DNA of 64,000 nucleotides, from contig VCAZ01000030.1 of assembly GCA_005784505.1 (NCBI GenBank), forward strand, positions 1,754,501 to 1,818,500, in the 5' to 3' direction. Shown here one piece after another: positions 38,201 through 48,080 of the stretch. The translations under genes and the position numbers were made by a program. The notes beneath the pieces are model-generated. The model was not told where the DNA came from and made no database searches. It worked only from the letters and a program-made list of their open reading frames with translations. The DNA is from Bagarius yarrelli. Taxonomy: Eukaryota; Chordata; Actinopteri; Siluriformes; Sisoridae. The first letter of the stretch is position 1, and each line of letters begins with the position of its first letter.

Positions 38201-38248
38201 TGTCAGTCAGGAAAGACTGATGGATGTCACAGTGAAAGTATGGCTTAA
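22754..38248 (+). CDS. ccdc149: Coiled-coil domain-containing protein 149, complete
   Basis: Conserved coiled-coil protein of unknown biochemical role. Exons: 22754-22804, 25691-25852, 26003-26041, 26358-26465, 26902-27018, 27875-28047, 29595-29667, 29744-29828, 29976-30120, 31577-31653, 36840-36956, 37668-38248. They join without a frame break to 575 codons. Residues about 18-160 and 170-343 are heptad-rich, Glu/Lys/Leu-rich coiled coil. Strongly conserved blocks are YKLMANQLRERHQGLKKKY, SLKTNLMKYKSAL-like heptads, LTGVLSAKQVQDLLSEENG, LLETIHEKNMVIQHQRQTN and EKKLRTLEVSGLWSLPG. Residues 344-575 are acidic, Ser/Pro-rich and probably disordered. The chosen start has a perfect Kozak context (GCCACCATG). 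In-frame ATGs at 22691 and 22694 would add about 21 residues. Exon 11 has a tandem CAGCAG acceptor, so it may start at 36837 or 36840. Confidence 0.93.
22971..23110 (-). mobile_element. SINE/L2-type tail fragment
   Basis: Phrases caaacacccttatccatagt, actgagcagttaagggtta and gggcctttctcagggg match the minus orientation of the SINE family at 34296-34477 and 56836-57015. Only the tail half is present. Confidence 0.6.
23187..23282. repeat. Compound (TA)n(GA)n microsatellite
   Basis: About 45 bases of TA followed by about 50 bases of GA. The antisense open frame through it is spurious. Confidence 0.95.
26300..26343. repeat. CT microsatellite before ccdc149 exon 4
   Basis: A (CT)n run 15 bases upstream of the exon 4 acceptor. 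It doubles as the polypyrimidine tract, so its length could affect splicing. Confidence 0.85.
27358..27392. repeat. GC-rich inverted repeat in ccdc149 intron 5
   Basis: tatctgccggcgg is followed nine bases later by ccggcggcagata, a 13-base arm pair with one mismatch. It could form a hairpin and may be the centre of a decayed palindromic MITE. No outer ends were found. Confidence 0.5.
28153..28217. repeat. 22-base tandem repeat, three copies
   Basis: Unit aggataaagatcagtagcta plus ga, repeated three times with substitutions. It lies in ccdc149 intron 6. Confidence 0.85.
28596..28762. mobile_element. hAT-type MITE in ccdc149 intron 6
   Basis: 167 bases bounded by inverted ends caggggtggacaatctc and gagattgcccacccctg, with internal cctgcag symmetry. 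The flanking octamers ttccaaaa and ttctaaag match at 6 of 8 positions, as expected for an aged hAT target duplication. Non-coding, so it must have been moved in trans. Confidence 0.8.
29289..29302 (-). promoter_or_regulatory. CTCF-like site
   Basis: Reading the minus strand, CCACTAGGGGGCCC matches 13 of 14 positions of the CTCF core. It faces the site at 20046. It may belong to a repeat, since cccctagtggc is frequent in fish transposons. Confidence 0.35.
30132..31078. mobile_element. Non-autonomous DNA transposon in ccdc149 intron 9
   Basis: Begins cagagatggcaaaagtacac 12 bases after the exon 9 donor and ends with ctacttaagcacaataacga. The two ends share tacttaa/ttaagta blocks in opposite orientation, together with many aaagta/tactt motifs. 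This resembles a common teleost non-autonomous element. No transposase frame is present. Confidence 0.55.
31079..31310 (-). mobile_element. Inverted partial copy of the 11455-12077 element
   Basis: Starts with the (AATTC)n tail and gtatagcgctttttacaat, then gatgagcaagccggggcgac and ccttgagaggaaccagactc. These are the reverse complement of the 3' half of the element at 11455-12077. Confidence 0.85.
31654..36839. other. ccdc149: ccdc149 intron 10
   Basis: 5.2 kb intron. It holds an unclassified repeat-like stretch at 31862-32190, a GT microsatellite at 33030-33055, a SINE at 34296-34477 and a GC-richer single-copy-looking patch at 34740-35060. No additional exon could be supported; the short open frames lack splice sites that keep the ccdc149 frame. 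Confidence 0.6.
34296..34477 (-). mobile_element. tRNA-derived SINE, minus orientation
   Basis: Starts with acatttacatttgtagcatc and passes through gggttaagggccttgctcag. It ends near gtccttaaccgcttaactac, the complement of an A-box-like tRNA promoter. Same family as the plus copy at 49432-49570. Confidence 0.75.
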
Positions 38249-41200
38249 ATATTAACCAAATGTCTGTCTTTAAAGCAAGTTTTTCGGTTCTTGTATGCTG
38301 CCGTGCATCTTTTATAATTTCTTTAGAAAAGCCTTAATATTTAGTCCATGACTATGATCAGGTGTTATAGCAAAGAACAAATAGAAAATATGAAATATAC
38401 AAGGCCCAGATATAAGTGTACTCAAATGTCTATTCTTTACAGCCACGTCTCAATATGTGTACAGTATCTTTTTATATTCTAAGTATAAATTAAGTTAATT
38501 ATTAGCACTAACAAGATAAGTTGGTTGCCCACTTACAAATGCATGTATATTACTACATCATGTAATATATATATCACATCTCAGTCAAGAATCAAACGTC
38601 ATTAAAACCGTTTAATATTTTACACTCGTTTACACTTTGTCAATGTCATGTTGTCATAAAAGGTTTTATTTGTGCAACATTATAAACAAGTCCAAGAAAC
38701 CCGTTCCACGCTGATTGTGATTGTTTTAGTTTTCTTGCTGTTCTTACAGTATTCTGTGAAGGTCTTGGGTAAAAGTACCATAAAGTTTCTATATCCCTGT
38801 TGTTTTTCTAGTATGGTGGTTTCTTGTAAATTCTTTATTGCTTTCTCGGGGAAAAAAATGCAAGTCTTTGTGTCCTATTATACAAATAATGACGTTTTCA
38901 ATAGAACGCACATGGATCTTGCTTGATTAACAATTGAATCACTAATGATTTTGAGTTGTTTCAAATCATGATGGTATTGCTGTTTACACAGTTAGTGATA
39001 CATTCATTTAAATGTTTACAAATGTAGATTGTGGCTGTACTCTGCTTTCTGCTGCATGTGCCTTATACTGCAAAATGAGTTGTACTTTTTGTGGACAAAT
39101 CTCTCCTCGGTAAGTTACTGTCAGATATTTGCCTGTGACGTGTACTCTGATAATGGAAAACTGAATTAAATTCTTATTATATATATTTTCCCAAAATATA
39201 AAAGCATTAAACGTGTTTTCTGTTTTTAAGGTGTGCTTTATTTGGAACTTCTAATGCAATTAATTTAGAAATCGATTTGAACTGAGTCATTTTTATTAAT
39301 GGTGGTGCGCTACACAGTTACTTGAAACATGTGGCTTAGGATGCTACAGACAACACAGAACTATAAGAGCTGACACAGGGCTACATTGTGCCAGACAAGT
39401 GCCAGATAACATTGTTACTTTATGATCACGCAACTTTTTGCATATGGATTCTTCAGAATTTCTGTGCATGTGGCTGCTGTTCTGTGGAGGCCACTAAAGC
39501 AGCGCTGTTAGAATCAACACTTGTGCTAAATCAATATCCTAACAAAAAAAATCCTGATTTTTTAGTGGTTCTACTCCTATACAATTTCTTGCTTTGCTTA
39601 TTTTCTCACCACTTCCCAGTTCATTTCAGGTTGTCCACACACACATATTTTGTTTCAGCATGGGCTCAGCTGGCAGGTTGCATTTTTGAGCAAATGCATG
39701 ATCTAAGCCAAAAACTCGATTGCGTATTCTGCAGAAAGCACGCCTTTTCTATTTTTGATCTCATTTTGCTATATTCACACACACACACACATTGGCACAC
39801 TCCCGCTCAATCATATGGGCAGAATTTCTGAAGAAGCCAGGCGTAGAGGAAGGCGGCATGCCAGCTGATCTATCTGATGTGCCGTGTTGGCGAGCTGTGT
39901 GGAACGGCAGGCTGGAATATGCTCTGTTGAAGCTGCGCGCTGAGCCACCGCAGTGGCAGTCTTGCCCACAAGTGATTATGGGAAATTAGCCACATGGAAC
40001 ACTTGGAGAAAACTTGCCTTTTCTTAGGAGGGTTTGTGTAAATGTGTGTATTGAAAAATAAAACAAAATGTGCAACACATCACATACAATTAAAAATAAT
40101 ATGATTAAAAGAAGGAATCTAACTTTTTTTCTTACATGAAGGACAAATATTTCTTGTTATTTGATGTCTAATGACATGGAATGCTAAAAAGGTAGCGGTG
40201 AGATCGCTTAGAACAAGTGTTATGGTATTGTGTGAGAACATTTATAAAGGTGTGGTTAGAAAATTTCAAAGTTTTGTAGCATGTTTAGTTTGTTTGCAAA
40301 CATGGAGAACGTATCTGCTTTACATCATCTTTTGATTGCTACAACAGATCATCGTCTGTTTATTATAAAAGAGAATCCCGTCTCCCAATTCATTACTCCT
40401 TTCACAGCCACTGCTTAACCTGTCCCGGCTCCAGCATGCTCACGGGAAAATCAAGATGTTGAAATGATGCCGATTGAAGTCGACAATCTACTTCACACCC
40501 TCCATCCTCCACAACAACCCAGCATCCCTATCACACGTCCCCAGTGTCTCGTGTCAGATCAGTCTCTTGCTACATCTACTCCACAAGAGTAAGGGAAATA
40601 TTCCCAACCCACTCTTACTCACTCAGTTACTCTTGCTTCAGACAAAGAACATCACACTGGTTTAGAAGGATGCACACAGTCACTGTTCAATTATTCATAG
40701 AGGAATAAGAAGACGCTGTCAGATCTGACTACAGGTATGAGTCTGAGATGGGTTGCGAATGTGTTGGCTTTGACAGTTAAAGATCGTATAGAACGTTAAA
40801 TCCAAAAATAAAAACAAATCAGCTTGCTGATCATGATGGTGATTAACAACGATCTGAAAATAATCAATGGTCTTTAATCCGTTATCTGTTCATTCATTCA
40901 TTCCTCTTCTATACCCGCTTCTTCCCTAATTTGAGGTCCTGTGGATCTGAAAGGGCGAAAGGCAGAAGGGTTACACCCTGTACAGGTCGCCCTGTCACAG
41001 GGCCTGTTATCTATTAAAAAAGAAATATATATGTTGAATAGAAATATAATGTTTTTTAACATATTAAAAGATAATATTTATACTGTCCTAATAATTGATT
41101 AATTTTGTCTCTTCAGTAATTCTAGGTATTTGATACTGCTCAGCTGTGTAAACATGCGGAGTCCAGTACACCAACAGATAAGATAAGCCAACAGACAGGT

Positions 41201-42470
41201 TGCGATTTTCTTCCCTCAGTGGAAAACATCTGAATTTAAAGGCTGCCACTAAAACTACAGGAAAAATGAGGCCACTTAATCTGTGTCGGTTGTCTCGTGA
41301 AATATGTGTGTTCATGTATATAAGTAAGTGTCTTGCATACAGACAATAGGAATTATTAACATTATTAAATAGTGCAAGATCTTTATACTATCTAAAATAA
41401 TATTTTACTATATATTTGTTGTAAAAAAAAAAGGTGCATACATTTTGTTTTAACCTATTTCATTATCTAGCCACCCTAAATTTAATTAGCGTTATAAATT
41501 GTGTAAATTTATGTTCACATGGCAGGTTTTAGGTTTATCTTTTTGCATAGAAAAGAAAAATGTCCATATTTTTTACGCTTTATTTTTTATTCAACTCGTA
41601 ATATTATTTCTATAATCTGCATTTTGGGACAAACCCAAAACTTAAACTGGAACACCTGTTTTGAGGACTCAGTAGATGGTCAGTAAGTAAATACTTAAAT
41701 AGCAAATCTAACACAAATGCTTGGCACGTTAATGTTCTTGTTTTGCCCACTGGCAGCTAACTTTATATAAAGATTTTCTAATATCATTTATTTAACAAAG
41801 AAAGAAAAACACTCAATGCTCATCAAGGAGGCAAAGGACAAATGGATTCAGTCATTTTAGCTCTTTCAAAAAGGTTATTTTAATATTAGCTTTATGTACT
41901 TAGGGAAGGCTAACCTACCTAAAGCCATAGTCAGTTACAATTACACTGCAGTTTAACTGTATATGCTTTTTATTCCCTTATTTTATTTTATTTATCGTTT
42001 TCTTTTTTTACATATAGTATATACAACACACTATGCACTGTATAAAAAAAACAGTAAGCTGTAAGCAAAAATACAAAAACCAGAAAATCCTAAACTACAT
42101 ACTGCATCTAGTTTAGATTTAGCATTAAGAAGTACATTGAGTATTAAACACTAAGAAAAACACTATACCAACCAGTTAACCCACCATTATGAAGTTTTTG
42201 TTGAAGAACTGTGGCGAGTTCCTATTTGGTTATAAAGATTTTTTATTTATAACGTAAAGTGATGTAGATAGGAAATACTATGTACTTTCTATGTAAGTAT
42301 TTAGGCATAATCGTTTCAACCTTCTGATCTGTTTTGTTATATAAAGTCAAATTATTTAGACAAAAAATCTAGACAAGATTATCTCTGTAATAGTAAGATT
42401 GCTGTTTGTGTTGTATCCTATTCATCTCTCAAGCTTCCTCTTTTATGTTTCATGTTCTGACTTGCTCGTA
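38249..42470. other. Intergenic DNA, ccdc149 to sod3
   Basis: The ccdc149 3' UTR starts here; its end is not clear, with AATAAA at 40057 one candidate. A GC-richer patch at 39820-39990 stands out from AT-rich flanks. An inverted copy of the 4996 repeat family lies at 40895-41010. On the minus strand, AATAAA at 42247-42242 is a likely sod3 poly(A) signal. Confidence 0.5.
40895..41010 (-). repeat. Inverted truncated copy of the 4996 repeat family
   Basis: Reads cattcattcattcctcttct, ataccc and ttccctaatt, then aaagggcgaaaggcagaag: the reverse complement of the 3' end of the family. Confidence 0.7.
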
Positions 42471-43133
42471 TCACTCTTCCCCATCTCTTCCCAACTCCAT
42501 TGCGAGTTTCTTCCACATGCTAGGAGGCGAGATGCCAATGACACATCCAGCGATCCTTTTTCCTGCATTCCCACTTCGTTTGCTCTCTTCATTTGTTCCT
42601 AACCCCAAATCATCTTCCTTCTCGTGGATCACAACGGCACGTCCCAAAATCGACTGACCTCCGAAAAGGGTGCCTCCTTTTATGATTAGAATTTGCTTTA
42701 TAGTTCCATTGCTGGCCACATGGTTGCCAAAATCACCAGGGTGTGCGGGATGGTCCACCTCTAGTGGATTGTAGTGTGGACCGGCAGTGATGCATCCTTG
42801 GCTCAGGTCTCCAAACTGATGGATGTGAATAGCTCGTTTCTGCTGGTCATCAGTGGGCAGGCCATGAAGATTGATTAGCGCTTGCAGTATGCCTGCTGGA
42901 AAAATTTGTTTAAAAAGAACTTGTCCGTATATTTTAGGTTGGCCAGTGGGGATTTGCGGGTCAGGCATGAGTTCACAGGTGGCAAAAAGAGTTCCGTTAA
43001 AAAGATTAACCTCCATAGGTGCTTCCAAGACAGACGTTTTGCTATGATTAAATGCAATTCCCTTTTCAGTATGCACAAGTATCATCCATGTCAGAATTAT
43101 TAACATCAAAACACGTCTTTCAATCTGGAACAT
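42471..43133 (-). CDS. sod3: Extracellular Cu/Zn superoxide dismutase
   Basis: Converts superoxide to oxygen and hydrogen peroxide outside the cell. Single coding exon, 220 codons from the first ATG at 43133. A start at M10 (ATG 43106-43104) would put the hydrophobic signal peptide MLIILTWMILVHT at the extreme N-terminus, and a ttccag acceptor-like site just upstream (43127-43125) suggests a 5' intron. Numbering from 43133, copper ligands are H103, H105, H120 and H170. Zinc ligands are H120, H128, H131 and D134, spaced as in human SOD3 (PHYNPLEVDHPAHPGDFGNH). R193 is the active-site arginine. HIHQFGDLSQGC and the SOD3-type zinc loop separate it from SOD1. Glycosylation sequons are present (NHS, NGT twice). 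Only one cysteine (C197) sits in RIAGCVIG, where human SOD3 has two. The C-terminus ends GRDGEE without a basic heparin-binding tail. Confidence 0.94.
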   Translation of the reverse strand: MFQIERRVLMLIILTWMILVHTEKGIAFNHSKTSVLEAPMEVNLFNGTLFATCELMPDPQIPTGQPKIYGQVLFKQIFPAGILQALINLHGLPTDDQQKRAIHIHQFGDLSQGCITAGPHYNPLEVDHPAHPGDFGNHVASNGTIKQILIIKGGTLFGGQSILGRAVVIHEKEDDLGLGTNEESKRSGNAGKRIAGCVIGISPPSMWKKLAMELGRDGEE

Positions 43134-43744
43134 ACACAAGTGATGTGATGTTTAATTCTATGCTCTTACATGATTTTTATCCAGCATTTGCTGTACAACA
43201 TTAGAACTATAGCACGATGCTTTCACTTATCCCATTATTAAAAAAACAGCATTTAACTGGCGCCTTTTCTAATAATTAAAATCAAAAGGTTTTATTTGTG
43301 CGGTATCAGATGCAAAAGCTCATTTGTTCTGTACTAAGTACATAATTTACTAAGTAATTCTTCATTAATTGTACATTACCATGTTTAAATGTTCTGATCC
43401 CAACAAAGTCAACAGCCAAAGTGTGGAATGTTGGACTTTTCACCCCACTGCAGTTTAGAAACACACTGACATGATATTTATTGATTACCATTATTTACAC
43501 AGAACTTGATTACCATTATTTACACAGTGTTTTATGTTGTAAACTTTTTAAAATTTTCCCATTATTTTAGTTTTAGATAGTTAATACAAAATAGAAAAGA
43601 TACTAAATATATATATATATATACACACACATATATATTTATATATATTTATTTATATATATATTTATATACTGTGTTGTATGTTTGTGTGTGTCTATAT
43701 GTATCTTTCTCTCTTGCTCTATATATACATATAGAAAGAATTTT

Positions 43745-43905
43745 CCAGATCTCACCCCACTTATTTTTTTTTATCTTTGGCAGCATTTGAAGGCCATAGT
43801 GTATCAGGAACAGATGCGAAACCTAAATCATCTCAAGAAACGTATCACCAACGCCATTATAAGCATAACTCCAGCTGTGCCTATACCTGTTTTTCGGCAG
43901 TGAAG
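43745..43905 (+). pseudogene. DDE transposase C-terminal fragment
   Basis: The frame reads FPDLTPLIFFYLWQHLKAIV and then LKKRITNAIISITPAV before a stop. The PDLTP-D-FFLWG-LK-VY signature of Tc1/mariner-like DDE transposases is recognisable but altered: the expected Asp after PDLTPL is Ile and a residue is inserted in FFLWG. Only the last third of a transposase is present. Confidence 0.65.
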
Positions 43906-43989
43906 GACACGCATCGAAATGTTTAAATAAAAATGGTTTTCATTAAAATATTTTTTTAATCTTTTCTGTATGGAAACTCATTGGACACC

Positions 43990-43998
<9 letters not shown>

Positions 43999-44024
<26 letters not shown>
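43999..44024. repeat. GT microsatellite
   Basis: A (GT)n run of about 13 units. Confidence 0.9.
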
Positions 44025-44025
<1 letters not shown>

Positions 44026-44974
44026 TTCTGTAAGAAATGACTCATTTCAAAAAGGTTATGGTAGCTATTTGTCATGTTTTCCTCAGATGGTTGTATTTTT
44101 ATTGTACCTTTAATTTATGCAGTATATATACAGTATAACTATTTATTGAAAAAAAAAATACAAGACCAAATGTGAAACTTTCAGTGTTGATTAGTTTTTT
44201 ATTGTGGGTTTTGAGTCTGTTTATAAGCCAGCGTTATAAGTGGAACTCCTGATGACAGCGTGTGCAGGTATGGTATGCAGCACAGAGTTCCATTGCTTCA
44301 CATTTTAATTCAGAATATTCAGATTGTCCTGGTCTTTTTTTTTTTAAATTAAAGTAATTAAATTGTTTAAATCCTGTTTTGTTGTACAAAGCTTTAGTTA
44401 AGGGTAAGTTAAATAAAGAGTAAAGGTTACTGTTTGTGTGTGTGTGTGGCTGGCTGCCAGGCCTATTTCACACACAACTGAACTATTACTTAATTACCTG
44501 TAAAAGTGAGAGTAGCAGAAAAAATACTTTTTTTAGATTAGCCTTGAATATTAAGAGCAATGCAAAAGCTTTGTCTTAATATTAACTTCAGCATTCTCAT
44601 CACCATTAGTCGCTAGTTACAAGCAATGAGCCAGCTGCTGTTATGTGGCTTGTTAAAATGCCCAGGTGGTGTAATTACCTGTGTCAATGGCAGTGATTGT
44701 TTTCTGTATTAGCTGATTCATCCTCATATCACAGTGGAGCTAAAAAAGGGGCTGGGGTAAATTTAAAGAAAGAGACAATTTACAGCATTTTTTCTATATT
44801 TTTGCTAATTAAATAAGTAAGAGAGTGCTTTGTTTTGTCCAGGTGGCAAATAAAGGTTGATTTCTAGATTTTAATTCTAATTAGTAGACGACCCGTCGAG
44901 TGCATAAGCGTTAGTAAGAACACGCTGATTGTGGGAAAATAGGCTGGGCTGCAGACAGCACATAAGTTCAGACC

Positions 44975-45075
44975 AAAAATGTTGAGTGGGGTTGAGGTTA
45001 GGGCTTTGTGCAGAACAATTTCTTCCACCACAACCTTGAAAACCATCTCGCTATAAATCATGCATTGTGCACAAT
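44975..45075 (-). mobile_element. Tc1-like remnant, minus orientation
   Basis: gttgagtggggttgaggtta, gctttgtgcagaac and ttgtgcac are the reverse complement of the same transposase region found at 9283-9490. No frame survives. Confidence 0.55.
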
Positions 45076-45260
45076 AGTACTATTTTTTTTCGGTCTAGTT
45101 TAGTAAAATTGTAAAGCTAAAAAACCTTCTAGACTGTTTGATGTGTAGAATGTTTTTCCTTAAATTTTTCTCTAGGGATTTAGCTTTAAGTTTCTCGACT
45201 CTTACAGTTTGCCTTCTATAAACACATGCAAAGTCTTGATACATTAGTTTAGAAGAAGAA

Positions 45261-45700
45261 AACGTTTTATTTATATAGCGCTTTTCCATTGCTTAAGGTC
45301 GCTTTACATAGTACATCACAGACAGTATAACACATAAGACCAACAAAGGCCACATTATCCAAGATACATGTAAAACAGACATGATTTTAGCTGAGTTTTA
45401 AAGGTGGACACAGATGATATATTTTGAAGTGAAAGTGGTAGTGCATTTCATAATTTAGAAGCATCAACAGAAAAAGATCTACCCCCCACAGTGAACATCT
45501 GATAGCGAGGAACAGTTAAGAGACCAAGCTCAGATGATCTGAGGGACCGGGCAGGAGAGTAGAGGTACAGTTGGTCAGACAGATATGGAGGCACAAGACC
45601 ATTTAGTGCCTTGAATAAATTTAAATAAAGTTTATCTCTTGGTTCCTGTATGAATGATGTGTTTTTTTTTTTATCTGCTATCCTGCTATTTCTATACACA
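45261..45700 (-). mobile_element. LINE 3' end (L2/CR1-like reverse transcriptase end and tail)
   Basis: The minus-strand frame 45699-45448 reads LFKALNGLVPPYLSDQLYLY, RSLRSSELGLLTVPR and then FSVDASKL. This is the C-terminal end of a non-LTR retrotransposon polyprotein. A stop replaces the Trp expected after SKL. The 3' tail gcgctatataaataaaacg lies at 45261-45280. The copy is 5'-truncated and dead. Confidence 0.75.
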
Positions 45701-47959
45701 CACCATCAGTGACAGTGAGGCAGACGCAAGAACTGTACTTCCATCATTCCAAATTTATGGCACCAGTTTGGAAACACATCTGGGTCCCTAAAACAAGTTT
45801 GTTTTTATTGTTGCTTGCAATAAAGCAGCAATTAACATTGTTTAATTTGCTATCTCTTTTTTCTACAGGCTAAAAAGGAAAGAACACAATTTGTCCTGTT
45901 CCGAAATTAAACCTGAAAAAAACTAACCTGATGTAAAAATCAAAGCGCCTTCACTGCTTACTGGTATCATAAGCTCACCCTAGAGATTCTTTAGAGAACT
46001 GTTAACTATTGATAAAAATTAATCAACACCTTATGACCAAACAAAATCTGCTGATCTAATATCATTATTCATAAATCATGTCGAATTAATAGAATATCTT
46101 TGCTGTGTGTGTTTATGCGTCTATGTCTTATTTAGATATATTTATTCAGACAGATATAGGTTTATCCAAAATGATGTACATGTACATGCGGAAAATAATT
46201 GAGCTGCTACAGGAGTCAATGGTGAAACAGTGCTACCAGACAAACAAGTGCAAAAATTACACATTGATAGAAACAAGTGATACTAAAAATACAAAACAAT
46301 GCACTTATACATACAGAGCAAATATCAGGGTTTAGTGGTTCCCTTAGTTTTTCTTAGTTTCCCAGTCTTAGTTTGTTTGCTTGGGGGGGGGGGGATCATT
46401 ACCATTAAACAATTAGTAGGAAATGAATAGAAAGGAAACTAGATTCATTCATTAGACACTTTAAATGACCTATAATATATAATTTTCCTATAACCCCTTT
46501 CACTCACTATCAGTACCTCATGTTGCCACCTTTTGTTGGCCCGACAGAGTACTAGTCACAATAAATTATGACATACAACCTGTTTTCACAGGCTTTGACA
46601 GACCTCTCTAGTGGTCATATTCTCATAGCTGGACAGACAGAAACGAATAATAATCAGCAAGTGAAAGTGAGACCACTGATAATTTGACCATTTTAAGAAA
46701 TTTAAACCATATTTTATTAACCTATTATAAAGTTACTATTGAATTAACACTTAAACTAAACACTGACAATTAAAAAATAAATATACATATACAATTATTT
46801 CTAAATGTAAGTACAATACCATAGTTACTGTTAGTTGTTAAATATGTTTTATTGCCTTTGGTTCTATAGCATTGAAGGATAAAATTATCTAGATTGGTTA
46901 AGCATAACATATAGTTTTATTTTCGTCAAAGGGAATTATATTATACGTATTATAACATACGATAGGCTTGTAATGTGTTTATATTTTAACTTAATTTCTT
47001 CTCAAATAGGCAGGATATGAAATCTAACGTGAACAATCCGAATATTATTGAAGTGTTACACGATCTGCCTATATTTTATAATATATACACAAGAAAAAAA
47101 AATTAAAATTAAAATATATATATATATAACTTAAACTTTTAAAGCTGAACACGAATCTAACTCTAAAACTGCGACCCTGCGACACATCATTTTAATTCGA
47201 CCAGCGCATCTCAGCCTAGCGTTATTACCCGCCCCCTCTTGACTCTGATTGGCCCTGACCTACCTAAAACGTACTGTATTAAACCAATTAAACTAATGAT
47301 GGCAGAGAGTATCACCCAATCAGAGAAGGAATATCACAGATTGTGGGTGGGATGATTTGCATGAACGCTACACAACCCGGAAAAAAACCCATTCTGTATT
47401 TTGAGGGCGGTTGTGTGTGGGTTTGTGGGAAACAGTGTTGATGGATAAAGTCTTCAGTAACAAGGCAAACTTTCATAAATATGCATAAGTAAACTGTTAA
47501 AGTGATACAAATTGAAACAAACACACTTTATTTATGTTACTTAAAGACTTAAAGAACTTTTTAAAAATAAACCACGGCAGCAGAATTATACAGATAAAAT
47601 TTTTTAATTATTTTTATTAAAATAGTTGGATATTTAAACAGAACACTTGCACTGATTTACTACTTTGAAAGTTCACAGTGGGAGTCTTCCAGAATGATCA
47701 CTCTGCACTCACTATTGCCCCTAGTGGCTAATGTAAAAACTGCAGCGGAATTTGGCGCTAAACCTACACCATCCTCTCCTGGTACAAGGAACAGAGCTGT
47801 CCTAACTTAGGCTTTTAATCCAATAAACATCTTTGTCCGAAAATAAACTCGTGTAACATTTGTAGCAGTAATTATTGTTGGAATTAAGCGGTTTTGTCCA
47901 GATTTGTTCGTCTCTTCCTCTTGAATATTTCCCTCTCGTTTTCAGAAATAAGAATGATG

Positions 47960-48080
47960 AGGTAAGTGCTTCCGGTCGCCATCTTGTCGTTTCCCAGTGC
48001 TGAGCACTGAAGAGGTTTGTTTGGAATAATCGACCGCGATCTCTTTTCATTTTTAAAGTAGTCATTATTCGTTAAACAAA
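47960..48080 (+). promoter_or_regulatory. dhx15: dhx15 core promoter and 5' UTR
   Basis: GCTTCCGG (ETS site) at 47968-47975 is followed by GCCATCTTG (YY1 site) at 47978-47986, about 95 bases before the ATG. This ETS plus YY1 pair is typical of TATA-less housekeeping promoters, with YY1 often at the start of transcription. Further upstream, near 47220-47330, are gcccccc-like and ATTGG/CCAAT motifs. Confidence 0.6.

Larger units (their letters stand above)
43134..47959. other. Intergenic DNA, sod3 to dhx15
   Basis: Contains the sod3 upstream region, a TA microsatellite near 43605-43672, a transposase fragment (43745-43905), a GT microsatellite (43999-44024), a Tc1-like scrap (44975-45075), a LINE tail (45261-45700) and a G run near 46384. 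The stretch 44440-44760 is single-copy-looking. No further gene is supported. Confidence 0.55.

Noticed and set aside
39388..39831. 147-codon plus-strand open frame downstream of ccdc149
   Set aside because: Composition is random-like with a lysine/asparagine/phenylalanine bias from AT-rich DNA; no motif or splice signal supports it.
47690..47725. Possible third CTCF site (gcccctagtggc)
   Set aside because: The core is one base short of the consensus, and this phrase is common in fish repeats.
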